DNA of 8,918 bases. Source: Xanthobacteraceae bacterium (GTDB taxonomy: Bacteria; Pseudomonadota; Alphaproteobacteria; Rhizobiales; Xanthobacteraceae). The notes beneath the pieces are model-generated. The model was not told where the DNA came from. It was given only the letters and a program-made list of their open reading frames with translations, and did no database searches. Positions 1 through 6,479 of this stretch are shown piece after piece; positions within the stretch are counted from its first letter, which is position 1, and every line of letters begins with the position of its first letter. Location of the stretch: positions 1 through 8,918 of the forward strand of contig JAIESC010000095.1 of assembly GCA_019746355.1 (NCBI GenBank). Reading direction: 5' to 3'. A program made the position numbers and the translations under genes.

Positions 1-351
1 CGCATCGAGCCGCGCGACCTGGGCGAGCGCGGCATCCGCTACGTCAAGGTGCCGGGCCAGTTCCTGATGAGCGAAAGTGCTGCGGTGAGTGCCGACATCC
101 ACGCCGCCGATCTCTCCGACCTGCTCGGCCGCTTCGGCATCAGCCTGATTGCCGAGCGGATCGAGGCCGAGGCGCAGGTGGTCGATCTGCTCGAATATGA
201 CGTGCGCTATGGCCAGGGCTTCCTGTTCTCGCAGCCGCGCCCGGTGCGCAGCGAGGCCCTGCGCGGTGTGAGCGAGAGCGACGCGGTGCTGGAGGACGCG
301 CCCGACCCCCGGCCGCGCCGCGCGCTCGGCGGCACGAGCATTCTGACCTAA
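1..351 (+). CDS. EAL-domain protein, C-terminal end (5' partial)
   Basis: The reading frame is open from the first base of the window and stops at TAA 349-351, so only the last 116 residues are present. The segment FGISLIAERIE followed by YGQGFLFSQP matches the end of an EAL domain: a late strand carrying the conserved A-E-x-I-E glutamates, then the GQGFLFSxP closing motif. EAL domains hydrolyse cyclic di-GMP, but the EAL signature and most metal ligands lie outside the window, so catalytic competence cannot be judged. After the domain there is a tail of about 35 residues rich in Pro, Ala and Arg, probably disordered. Proteins with this ending in related bacteria may be catalytically degenerate EAL proteins, which is an inference from memory. 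The gene points the same way as the HAD gene downstream, with 205 bases between them. Confidence 0.85.
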   Translation, partial: RIEPRDLGERGIRYVKVPGQFLMSESAAVSADIHAADLSDLLGRFGISLIAERIEAEAQVVDLLEYDVRYGQGFLFSQPRPVRSEALRGVSESDAVLEDAPDPRPRRALGGTSILT

Positions 352-375
352 GCGGCCTCTCAAAAAGGCAGTCGC

Positions 376-394
376 TTCCGGGCTCGCGCCCGAA
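376..394 (+). terminator. Small GC-rich hairpin after the EAL gene
   Basis: TTC-C-GGGC and GCCCGAA can pair around the loop TCGC with one bulged C. The hairpin begins 24 bases after the EAL stop codon, where a terminator would be expected. No run of T follows it, so it is not a classical intrinsic terminator. Termination here is only a suggestion from position. Confidence 0.2.
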
Positions 395-458
395 CCTGCA
401 GCCTGCTAGAGCCTGATCGCTGTTAGTGGAAACACTTGCGGCATCGGCGGTGCCATCC

Positions 459-474
459 CTCCCCTCGCGGGGAG
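459..474. repeat. Palindromic element CTCCCC-TCGC-GGGGAG
   Basis: This is a perfect 6-bp stem with a TCGC loop, and a few more pairs are possible outside it after one mismatch. It lies in the gap between the EAL and HAD genes, 82 bases before the HAD start. Short palindromes of this type (CTCCCC, short loop, GGGGAG) are, from my recollection, scattered between genes in Bradyrhizobium-like genomes. It could also act as a processing or termination hairpin for the EAL message. No T-tract follows. Confidence 0.4.
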
Positions 475-556
475 AGATAAGACCGCCCGTGTCGCTGACG
501 CTCTATAACGAACACACTCCAATCCAATCCTCTCCATCATCGAAAGTCCCCTTCCC

Positions 557-1423
557 TTGGCCGCAACTCCATCCTTCATCGAGAATTTCTCCCCCCTCGC
601 CGACCGATACGACGCCGTGCTGAGCGACGTCTGGGGCGTCGTGCACAACGGCGTGGTCGCGACCCAATCCGCCTGCGAGGCGCTGACCCGGTTCCGCGAA
701 CGCGGCGGCACGGTCATGCTGATCACCAACGCCCCGCGCCCGGGCGCCACGGTGGTCAAATTCATCGACAAGGTCGGCGTGCCGCACGCAGCCTATGACG
801 GCATCGTCTCGTCCGGCGATGTGACCCGCGATGTGATGGCGGCGCGGCCGGACAAGAACGTGTTCCACATCGGGCCCGAGCGCGACCTGCCGATCTTCGA
901 CGGGCTCGGCCTCAATTTCGTGACCCTGGACCGGGCCGATTACGTGGTCTGCACCGGGCTCACCGACGACACGGTGGAGACGCCCGAGGACTACCGCGCG
1001 CTGCTCACCGACATCAAACAGCGCGGCCTGTTCCTGCTCTGCGGCAATCCCGACCTCGTGGTCGAGCGCGGCGACAAGCTCGTCTATTGCGCCGGCGCGC
1101 TGGCTGATCTTTACGCTTCGCTCGGCGGCGAGGTGCTCTACGCCGGCAAGCCGCACCAGCCGATCTACGATCTGGCGCTGGAGAAGGTCGAGAACGAGCG
1201 CGGCAGGCCGGTCGAGCCCCGCCGCGTGCTGGCGATCGGCGACTCGGTCCGCACCGACGTGTCGGGCGCGATCGCGCGCGGCCTCGATTGCCTGTTCGTC
1301 ACCGCGGGCATCCACGCCGAGGAGTTGGGCGAGCGGCATGCGCCCGATCCGGAGGCGCTGAAGAAGATGTTTGCCGGCGCGGGCGTCATGCCGACCGCGG
1401 TGATGCCGCGGCTGCAGTGGTAG
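557..1423 (+). CDS. TIGR01459-type HAD superfamily (class IIA) hydrolase
   Basis: A 288-residue cytoplasmic protein of the HAD phosphatase superfamily, close to the NagD-like class IIA members typical of alphaproteobacteria. Motif I is at residues 24-27 (DVWG, within [11 protein letters not shown]), with D24 the expected nucleophile. Trp replaces the second Asp of the usual DxDG, as I recall for this subfamily. Motif II is the Thr in LITNAPRP near residue 56. The motif III lysine is in [14 protein letters not shown], and motif IV is [13 protein letters not shown], supplying the Mg-binding acids. A class II cap lies between motifs II and III. The physiological substrate is unknown. The start is TTG at 557: an in-frame stop lies at 506-508 and no ATG or GTG lies between that stop and the domain. 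No clear Shine-Dalgarno sequence is visible, which suggests modest translation. No terminator is obvious before the receptor relic downstream. Confidence 0.9.
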   Translation: MAATPSFIENFSPLADRYDAVLSDVWGVVHNGVVATQSACEALTRFRERGGTVMLITNAPRPGATVVKFIDKVGVPHAAYDGIVSSGDVTRDVMAARPDKNVFHIGPERDLPIFDGLGLNFVTLDRADYVVCTGLTDDTVETPEDYRALLTDIKQRGLFLLCGNPDLVVERGDKLVYCAGALADLYASLGGEVLYAGKPHQPIYDLALEKVENERGRPVEPRRVLAIGDSVRTDVSGAIARGLDCLFVTAGIHAEELGERHAPDPEALKKMFAGAGVMPTAVMPRLQW

Positions 1424-1476
1424 CGTCCGCGCGGCTCCACTTGTTCGCCGCTTCGTTCCGCCAGCCGCGATCTGCT

Positions 1477-1923
1477 ATGCTCGCGGCGCATCGGTGCGAG
1501 CCGCAATCGATCGGCAAGCAGCTTGCCGTTTTCGAGGTGAAAACCGAGCGCGAGATCGAGCCGGCATTTGCGGCTCTGATCGGGCGCGGGGCGGGTGCAC
1601 TGCTCGTCGGCTCCGGCGGATTCCTGAACTCGCATCGGGAAAAAATCGTCGCGCTGGCGGCCCGCCATGCCATCCCTGCGATCTACGCCCAGCGTGAGGC
1701 CGTCACGGCCGGCGGACTGATGAGCTACGGGACGAGCATCACCGACGCCTATCGCCAGGCAGGCATCTACGCCGGCCGGATCATCAAGGGCGAAAAGCCC
1801 GGCGACCTTCCGGTCATGCAGGCGAGCAAGTTCGAGTTCGTGATCAACCTCAAGACCGCCAAGGCGCTCGGGCTCGAATTTCATCCGCAGATCCTCGCCA
1901 CCGCCGACGAGGTCGTCGAATGA
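1477..1923 (+). pseudogene. ABC_sub_bind (PF04392-type) receptor, C-terminal remnant
   Basis: The 148 codons from the ATG at 1477 match the second half of ABC-type substrate-binding proteins of the ABC_sub_bind family. Diagnostic segments are [88 protein letters not shown] and the ending ATADEVVE. Complete members are about 320-330 residues and begin with a signal peptide. Here the N-terminal lobe and export signal are absent, so the product could not be a working periplasmic receptor. The frame stays open upstream to 1288, but that part reads as an out-of-frame shadow of the HAD gene. The ATG sits inside TGCTATGCT (1473-1481), which resembles an extended -10 box, so an internal deletion may have fused promoter and 3' half; this is inference. 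It ends 6 bases from the convergent TTT receptor gene. Confidence 0.75.
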
Positions 1924-1929
1924 GGCACC

Positions 1930-2901
1930 TCAACTGTCGGCCTTGATGTTGTGCTCCTTCACCACCGGCCCCCAGAGCTTCATCTGATCGGCCAGGAACT
2001 TGCGCTGCACGTCCGGGCCGCCGGCCTGCAGCGTGATCTGCATGGCTTCGATGCGGCTCGTGATGGCGGGCTCGCGCAGCGTCTCGGCCAGCGCGTTGCT
2101 GAACTTGTCGACAATGGCGCGCGGCGTGCCGCCGGCCGTGAACGAGCCCCACCAGGCATACGACTCGAAGCCGGGAAAACCGCTCTCGATCACGGTTGGG
2201 ACCTCCGGCAGGCCGGGCACGCGGCTGGCGCTGGTCTGAGCCAGACCGCGGAGCCTGCCGCCGGCAACCTGCGGCGTGACCAGCGCGGCGCTGCCGATCG
2301 CCAGATCGACGTGCCCCGCCAGCACATCGTTCATCAGCGGGCCGCCGCCGCGATAGGGCACGTGCACCATTTTCACGCCGGCGCGCTGCGCCAGCAGCAC
2401 CATGGTCAGGTGGCCCAGGCTGCCGCTGCCGATCGAGCCGTAGGTGACGCTGTCGGGCTTGGCCTTCGCCGCGGCGATGACGTCGGCGAACGTCTTGAAC
2501 GGACGTCCGGGATGAGTGGCGACGACGTTGGGCGCCGTGCCGATCAGCAGCACCGGTTCGAGGTCCGTCTCGGTGTCGAACGGCAGGTTCTGCAGGAACG
2601 GGTTGACCGCATGGGTGTCGAACACGAACACCCAGTTGCTGCCGTCGGGCGGCGACTTCGCAACCTGTGCGGTGCCGATGCTGCCCGAGGCGCCCGGCTT
2701 GTTCTCGACGATGACGGTGGTGCCGAGCCGCGCTTGCAGTCCGGGCTGCACCATCCGCGCGATCGGATCAACGGTGCCGCCCGGCGGAAACGGCACGACG
2801 ATCCGGGTGATGCTGCCCGCGCCGGTCTGGGCGAGAGCGGATTGCGCGAGCGGCGCCGCCATGGCGCCGAGCACGAGCGAGCGTCGCGTGATCGCGGTCA
2901 T
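1930..2901 (-). CDS. TTT-family (Bug/TctC) periplasmic substrate-binding protein
   Basis: A 323-residue extracytoplasmic receptor of tripartite tricarboxylate transporters, which capture small carboxylates and hand them to TctA/TctB in the membrane. The N-terminus MTAITRRSLVLGAMAAP is a twin-arginine-like signal (R6-R7) with an ALA|Q cleavage site after residue 24. Family landmarks are FPPGG (38-42), VENKPGASGSIG (65-76), APNVV (123-127), HVPYRGGGP (180-188) and the EVPTVIESGFPGFE loop. The length is normal and the frame unbroken. The ATG at 2901 is preceded by GGGAGA seven bases away, a good ribosome site, and a consensus -10 box lies upstream at 2949-2954. No tctA or tctB gene is nearby, so it is an orphan receptor with an unknown ligand. 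Its 3' end faces the ABC receptor remnant with a 6-base gap and no terminator that I can see. Confidence 0.93.
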   Translation of the reverse strand: MTAITRRSLVLGAMAAPLAQSALAQTGAGSITRIVVPFPPGGTVDPIARMVQPGLQARLGTTVIVENKPGASGSIGTAQVAKSPPDGSNWVFVFDTHAVNPFLQNLPFDTETDLEPVLLIGTAPNVVATHPGRPFKTFADVIAAAKAKPDSVTYGSIGSGSLGHLTMVLLAQRAGVKMVHVPYRGGGPLMNDVLAGHVDLAIGSAALVTPQVAGGRLRGLAQTSASRVPGLPEVPTVIESGFPGFESYAWWGSFTAGGTPRAIVDKFSNALAETLREPAITSRIEAMQITLQAGGPDVQRKFLADQMKLWGPVVKEHNIKADS

Positions 2902-2948
2902 TGCGTTTCTCCCGGGGCACCGCGTTCGGATGCGCGGTGGTGTTGATC

Positions 2949-2954
2949 ATTATA
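2949..2954 (-). promoter_or_regulatory. Likely -10 box (TATAAT) for the TTT receptor gene at 1930-2901
   Basis: Read on the minus strand this is an exact TATAAT, 47 bases upstream of the receptor ATG, giving a leader of about 40 bases. At 17-18 bases spacing the -35 candidate is poor (TGGCGA or GGCGAG), as is common for Hyphomicrobiales promoters. A short hairpin (CCCC-TTTCA-GGGG, 2982-2994) lies just upstream of the expected polymerase footprint and could be an operator or chance. No LysR-type T-N11-A site stood out. Confidence 0.45.
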
Positions 2955-3175
2955 GGGCGTGTGCTCGTAGGCTCGCCACGTCCCCTTTCAGGGGTAAGAC
3001 GGTCATGACGTGAAGGCCGGGGAAAGTCGGCCAATGAGCGCCCGGACATCGACCGGCCTTTTCATGAAAAGCGGCGACTGCTTCTTTTCTGAGGGAGCGG
3101 ACTTCTTGCGCGGCTTGGAGTGGGCTCTCTCGTCCTGCTGACCACTCAGACCCTTCTCAGCAGCAGGTCAGCGAT
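2955..3175. other. Gene-free stretch with a 14-bp palindrome
   Basis: No credible gene is visible between the receptor promoter and the LysR relic. The clearest structure is the perfect 14-bp palindrome CTTTTCATGAAAAG at 3058-3071. There is also a 7-bp stem (CTGCTGA 3135-3141 with TCAGCAG 3157-3163) just past the LysR relic stop on the minus strand, without a T-tract. A minus-strand frame of about 55 codons ends at the TATAAT box, but it has no start, ribosome site or family resemblance that I recognise. Confidence 0.4.
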
Positions 3176-3388
3176 TTATCTCAACGTCTGGCGCAGCCAG
3201 GTTGAGCCGGCATCAGGCGCCAACCTCTTGTGCCACAGCATGGCCACCTTCAGCGGTTCGCTCTTATTGACCGGCTCTACGAGTACCAATCGATGTGATT
3301 TTTCATATTGCTGCGCCGCTCTGCGCACCGTCAGTGTGACGAGATCAGCGCGCGCCACAACAGCCATGGCCGTCATCAAGCGCATGTT
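3176..3388 (-). pseudogene. LysR-family regulator, C-terminal remnant
   Basis: About 70 residues match the end of a LysR-type transcriptional regulator effector domain. VVARADLVTLTVRRAA corresponds to the common pattern 'vaxsDLvatlPrrlA', and VAMLWHKRLAPDAG followed by STWLRQTLR corresponds to the near-universal 'WHxRxxxDpaxxWLR' ending. A stop codon follows directly at 3176-3178. The frame continues upstream to an ATG at 3508, but residues 1-40 of that frame have no LysR character and overlap the 3' end of the TTT receptor gene. The DNA-binding domain and most of the effector domain are therefore missing, and no other frame holds them. Full-length LysR proteins are about 300 residues. LysR genes commonly sit beside TTT receptor genes, so this is probably the eroded local regulator of the receptor at 3477-4445. 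That link is inference. Confidence 0.6.
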
Positions 3389-3476
3389 GCCGTCATCTTG
3401 CGTCTCCTCGTTGCCGGCGAGCAGGCGTTGCTCCAACCCGCCTTCAGACGCGTAAGACGTCAATCCCTGCGATTCT

Positions 3477-4445
3477 TCAGTTGGCCTTGGCGCCAGAGAA
3501 CCTGACAACTTTGGCCCATTTCTCGGTGTCTTCGGCGATCAGCTTGCCGAATTCGGCGGGCGAAAGAGACAATGCAACACCGCCGAGATCGGCCAGCCTC
3601 GACTTGAAGCTTTCGTCGGCCAGGATGGCCTTAACCTCCGCGTTGAGCTGATCGACGATTGAGGCAGGGGTGTTCTTTGCCGTTCCAAGGCCGAACCAGC
3701 CGCTCGCCTCGTAGTGAGGCACGGTGTCGCCGATCGGCGGAACGTCCGGCAGCGTCGGCGAACGCGTCGCCGTCGTGACGGCCAGAGCGCGAATCTTGCC
3801 GGATCGGATAAGCGCGATCGAAGCGGGAAGCGCCTCGAACGTCACCTGCACCTGTCCGCCGACGAGATCGTTGAGCGCCGGCCCGCCTCCACGATAGGGC
3901 ACATGGACGAGTTCGACACCGGTCATCATCTTGAACAATTCGCCCGACATGTGCGCCAGCGTTCCGATGCCGCCCGACGCCATGTTGACCTTGCCCGGAT
4001 TGGCCTTGGCATAGGCGATGAATTCGGAAACGGATTGGGCCGGGAACGCGGGCGCCACTTCCATGACGTTGGGTGCGCTGGCGATGCTCGCAACAGGCAC
4101 CACGTCACGGACAAAATTGAAGCTGAGATTATCGTACAAAGACGCGTTGACGGCATTCGCGGTGTTGACGAGGAAGAGCGTGTAGCCGTCCGCGGGTGCG
4201 CGTACGACGGCTTCGGTACCAATGTTGCCGCCGGCACCGGGCCGGTTCTCGACGACGAAGGGTTGCCCGAGCCGCTGCGATAATTGCTGTCCGATCAGTC
4301 GGGCGGTGATGTCACCAACCCCACCGGCCGGAAAGCCGACAATCAGCCGAACCGGGCGATCCGGATACGAGGCTAGAGCCAGCGCCGGGAGGGCGGACCA
4401 CGTTGCCATGCCGGCGAGAACGGTACGTCGCGTAATTCTGCTCAT
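3477..4445 (-). CDS. TTT-family (Bug/TctC) periplasmic substrate-binding protein, second copy
   Basis: A 322-residue tripartite tricarboxylate transporter receptor. The N-terminus MSRITRRTVLAGMATWSALP carries R6-R7 and a hydrophobic stretch, with an ALA|S cleavage site near residue 25. Landmarks are VGFPAGGVGDITAR (36-49), VENRPGAGGNIGTE (65-78), HVPYRGGGPALNDL (181-194) and LPDVPPIGD. The frame is intact and of normal length. It shares architecture with the receptor at 1930-2901 but differs throughout, so it is a separate family member, not a recent duplicate. GC looks lower than in the flanking genes, for example around 4080-4140, suggesting acquisition. The first 19 bases of the gene are also present, one base shorter, directly upstream. 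I keep the start at 4445 because only that copy reads into the signal peptide. No strong Shine-Dalgarno sequence is seen. No TctAB genes are present, and the ligand is unknown. Confidence 0.92.
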   Translation of the reverse strand: MSRITRRTVLAGMATWSALPALALASYPDRPVRLIVGFPAGGVGDITARLIGQQLSQRLGQPFVVENRPGAGGNIGTEAVVRAPADGYTLFLVNTANAVNASLYDNLSFNFVRDVVPVASIASAPNVMEVAPAFPAQSVSEFIAYAKANPGKVNMASGGIGTLAHMSGELFKMMTGVELVHVPYRGGGPALNDLVGGQVQVTFEALPASIALIRSGKIRALAVTTATRSPTLPDVPPIGDTVPHYEASGWFGLGTAKNTPASIVDQLNAEVKAILADESFKSRLADLGGVALSLSPAEFGKLIAEDTEKWAKVVRFSGAKAN

Positions 4446-4464
4446 AGTCGCGTAATCTGCTCAT
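4427..4464 (-). repeat. Tandem duplication of the receptor start-codon region
   Basis: On the minus strand ATGAGCAGAATTACGCGAC (the true start, from 4445) is preceded by ATGAGCAGATTACGCGAC (from 4464), identical except for one missing A, with a single base between them. A further short match (CGACTATGA, around 4464-4472) precedes the upstream copy. The missing base puts the upstream ATG out of frame, so translation from it would end near 4312 and produce no receptor. It looks like replication slippage and could dampen translation of the gene. Confidence 0.65.
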
Positions 4465-4670
4465 CATAGTCGGCGCCGTCGGGTATCGCCCCGAACGATC
4501 TACATTCGCGTGAAATTGGAAGTATCGCAAGCTCAACGGCGGCAGATCCTTTTCCCTCGTGCGGCATGAAATTCGATCCTGCTGTTCAGATCTACTGTGC
4601 AAGAGAAAACCGACTGGCGTTTGCCGGACACATCAAGACTTCGAAGCGTGCGCGCTGATGTCGATCCCGC

Positions 4671-6191
4671 TCACCGCATCTCCTCGAACTCGCCGGGCCG
4701 CCAGCTCTTGTCGAACCACGGCTTGAGTGGCGCATTGAGCCGCAGGATCGCGAACCAGCCGTTGCCGGGCGCGGTCCGCAGCCAGTTGTCTTCCTTGCCG
4801 GTCGGCGCCTTGGGCGCGAACCAGAGATCGATCGAACCGTCGGCATTGCTCTTGAGCTTCTCGCTCCGGCTGCCGATCACCGGCTGCAGGTTCTCGGTCT
4901 GCAGCAGCGAGCGGGTTTGCGGATCGTACAGCGTGACCGACCAGCCCTCCTTCGCCGGCACGTTCGGCGGCAGTTGCAGCCGGTAGAGCTTGCCGCCGTC
5001 GAGCCATTGGCCGCCCGAGTCGACCGCGGCGACGGCGTACTGCTGGCCTGCGCCGGGCGCGTTTGCCAGCATCGACGGCGTCACCACCGTGAAGCCGTAG
5101 TGGAACGCGACGCGGGCATCGAGCAGCCGCGCGCCGTTGCGCATGAACAGATGGCCGCCGCCCATCAGCGGGCTGAACCAGCCCGAGCCGGGATAGAGAT
5201 ACGCCGCCGGATCCCGCGGCTTGAACAGGATCGCCCGCGCCGTGACGCTGCCGACCACTGCGGCGTCGGTGAGAATGCGCTTCATGCGCGCGTCGGGGCT
5301 GAACGGCTTGCCCTTGACGATGCCGATTGCCGCAAGCTGCCCGGTCAGCTCCGGATCGAGCGCGTCGACCGGCTCGGCCTGCACCAGGTTGTCGATGTCC
5401 TCGAAGAACGAGAGATCGTTCGCCGGCACGGTGTTGGCGGCGTTGCCGGAGCCGTTGACGATCTCGGTCGGCGGCGGCGCGTCGGCCTGCGCCAGCGGAT
5501 AGACCTTGAGCTGCGACAAAAGCTGCATCGCAACCTGCGAGACGTCGCCGCCATCGGCGAGGCCGCGGGTGATCGCCCACACCGCGTGGGTGCGCGGGCG
5601 CGCGACATGGAAGCCCGACGGCACCCTCCCTTTGTAGCCCGGCGGCACCAGCAGGAATTTCCCGCCTTTGCCCCGGTCCGGCCCGGTCACGCCGTAGTCG
5701 GCCACGTGACGAAACCACATGTCGTCGATCACGCCCTGCACCCGCGGCGGATATTCCAGGACCAGCGGACCGTTGGTGAGGTCGAGGAAGCCCGAAGCGA
5801 AGATGCTTTCGGTGTTGCCGGTGAGCGCGAGCGTCTTGGAGTCGAGGTAGTGCTCGAACACCACGAACGAGTTGTCGGCCGCGCCCATGCTGCGGTGCCC
5901 GCGGCGCATCGCCTGCAGCGAGGCGCCGGGCAGCGCGTTCAGGAACACGTCGACGGCACGCACGAAATCGAGATGGTCGTAGATCTGCTCCGCGGTCTTC
6001 GGGGTCGGCCGGCCCTGGTTGAACTGAAGCGGTCCGATCCGGGTGCTGAGCGCATTCGGCGTGGAGATCGACAGCGTCTCTTTGGTCATGTCGACCGGCT
6101 TCGCCGGCTGCGCCTGCGACCAGGCGGGGCCTGAGGCGCAGATCAGCGCAAGCGCTGCAACGGCTGCGTTTTTGATGGCCTCACCCCGCAT
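4671..6191 (-). CDS. Exported DUF1254/DUF1214 domain protein
   Basis: A 506-residue protein with a Sec signal peptide (MRGEAIKNAAVAALALICAS; AWS|QA cleavage after residue 25), so probably periplasmic. An N-terminal DUF1254 domain spans roughly residues 70-215 (YDHLDFVRAVDVFLNALPGA, GNTESIFASGFLDLTNGPLV, LLVPPGYKG, THAVWAITRG). A C-terminal DUF1214 domain spans roughly 375-500 (AVDSGGQWLDGGKLYRLQLP, GWSVTLYDPQTRSLL, DGSIDLWFAP, NWLRTAPGNGWFAILRL). The biochemical role of this family is not established, and some members are annotated only by the domain names. I chose the ATG at 6191 because GGGAG sits seven bases before it and the signal peptide follows at once. The frame stays open to an ATG at 6371, but that extension runs through the inverted repeats and has no protein-like character. 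It appears monocistronic, with the structured leader at 6207-6367 directly upstream. Confidence 0.9.
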   Translation of the reverse strand: MRGEAIKNAAVAALALICASGPAWSQAQPAKPVDMTKETLSISTPNALSTRIGPLQFNQGRPTPKTAEQIYDHLDFVRAVDVFLNALPGASLQAMRRGHRSMGAADNSFVVFEHYLDSKTLALTGNTESIFASGFLDLTNGPLVLEYPPRVQGVIDDMWFRHVADYGVTGPDRGKGGKFLLVPPGYKGRVPSGFHVARPRTHAVWAITRGLADGGDVSQVAMQLLSQLKVYPLAQADAPPPTEIVNGSGNAANTVPANDLSFFEDIDNLVQAEPVDALDPELTGQLAAIGIVKGKPFSPDARMKRILTDAAVVGSVTARAILFKPRDPAAYLYPGSGWFSPLMGGGHLFMRNGARLLDARVAFHYGFTVVTPSMLANAPGAGQQYAVAAVDSGGQWLDGGKLYRLQLPPNVPAKEGWSVTLYDPQTRSLLQTENLQPVIGSRSEKLKSNADGSIDLWFAPKAPTGKEDNWLRTAPGNGWFAILRLNAPLKPWFDKSWRPGEFEEMR

Positions 6192-6206
6192 CACTTCACT
6201 CCCGCC

Positions 6207-6278
6207 AGTGTCCCGGACCCGAAATTCGCACAATTGCTCAGCAGGCGCCTTTGCGAACTTCGGGTCCAAAGGGACACT
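6207..6278. repeat. Imperfect inverted repeat (hairpin 1) before the DUF1254 gene
   Basis: The arm at 6207-6230 (AGTGTCCC-GGACCC-GAAATTCGCA) and the reverse complement of the arm at 6252-6278 agree at every base except one. The second arm has three extra bases, which would form an AAA/TTT bulge. The loop is 21 bases. The hairpin starts 16 bases upstream of the DUF1254 ATG, only a few bases from its ribosome site, so it would lie in the mRNA leader if transcription starts further up. It is the first of two adjacent hairpins with related arms. Confidence 0.8.
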
Positions 6279-6281
6279 AGA

Positions 6282-6287
6282 ATCATA
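6282..6287 (-). promoter_or_regulatory. Possible -10 box (TATGAT) for the DUF1254 gene
   Basis: On the minus strand TATGAT lies in the 14-base gap between the two hairpins. At 17 bases spacing the -35 position falls in the left arm of the perfect inverted repeat, with a poor match (CCGAAC). If real, the promoter would be embedded between the repeats and hairpin 1 would be transcribed in the leader. The match is weak and could be chance. Confidence 0.2.
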
Positions 6288-6292
6288 GGCTT

Positions 6293-6367
6293 GCCGGTGT
6301 CGCGGTTCGGAAGTTCGCTTCGGTGCAAGCTGAGTATTCAAGCGAACTTCCGAACCGCGACACCGGC
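6293..6367. repeat. Perfect 28-bp inverted repeat (hairpin 2)
   Basis: The arm at 6293-6320 (beginning GCCGGTGTCGCGG and ending AAGTTCGCTT) is exactly the reverse complement of 6340-6367, with a 19-base loop at 6321-6339. The bases just outside (T6292/G6368) and just inside (C6321/C6339) do not pair, so the arm limits are sharp. At 28 uninterrupted pairs it is far stronger than a normal terminator, and no T-tract follows on either strand. The outer parts of the arms resemble the arms of hairpin 1 at 17 of 23 positions. It could be a palindromic repetitive element, the tip of a small mobile repeat, or an RNA stem. It lies 102 bases upstream of the DUF1254 start. Confidence 0.9.
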
Positions 6368-6479
6368 GCACGCAGCCGCGCGCCCGTCGCCGCCGGCATC
6401 AAATCATCCGGACCGGCGGTTGCCAAACCGCAGCGGACCATGAGAACCTCGCACTGTCCTCAAGCTAGAGGCCTGAAAT

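Noticed and set aside
503..1339. Long minus-strand open frame opposite the HAD gene
   Set aside because: Its protein is rich in Asp, Arg, His, Ala and Val in the pattern of a GC-rich antisense shadow and shows no family motif, whereas the plus-strand frame has all HAD motifs.
1951..2946. Long plus-strand open frame opposite the first TTT receptor
   Set aside because: Composition is that of an antisense shadow (RRD, HHR, GAA patterns), and the minus strand encodes a complete receptor.
4917..6134. 405-codon plus-strand open frame opposite the DUF1254 gene
   Set aside because: Arg/Val/His-rich sequence with no domain resemblance. The minus-strand gene has signal peptide, ribosome site and two recognised domains.
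6303..6320. SOS (LexA) box in the repeat arm, GTTC...GTTC
   Set aside because: The two GTTC units are separated by 4 bases (GTTC-GGAA-GTTC), while the alphaproteobacterial LexA box needs 7.
6207..6367. CRISPR array, from regularly spaced repeats
   Set aside because: Only four copies, alternating in orientation and clearly diverged, with no cas genes. CRISPR repeats are direct and nearly identical.
6192..6371. N-terminal extension of the DUF1254 protein to the ATG at 6371
   Set aside because: It would be translated from the inverted repeats and place 60 unrelated residues before a clear signal peptide. The ATG at 6191 has its own ribosome site.
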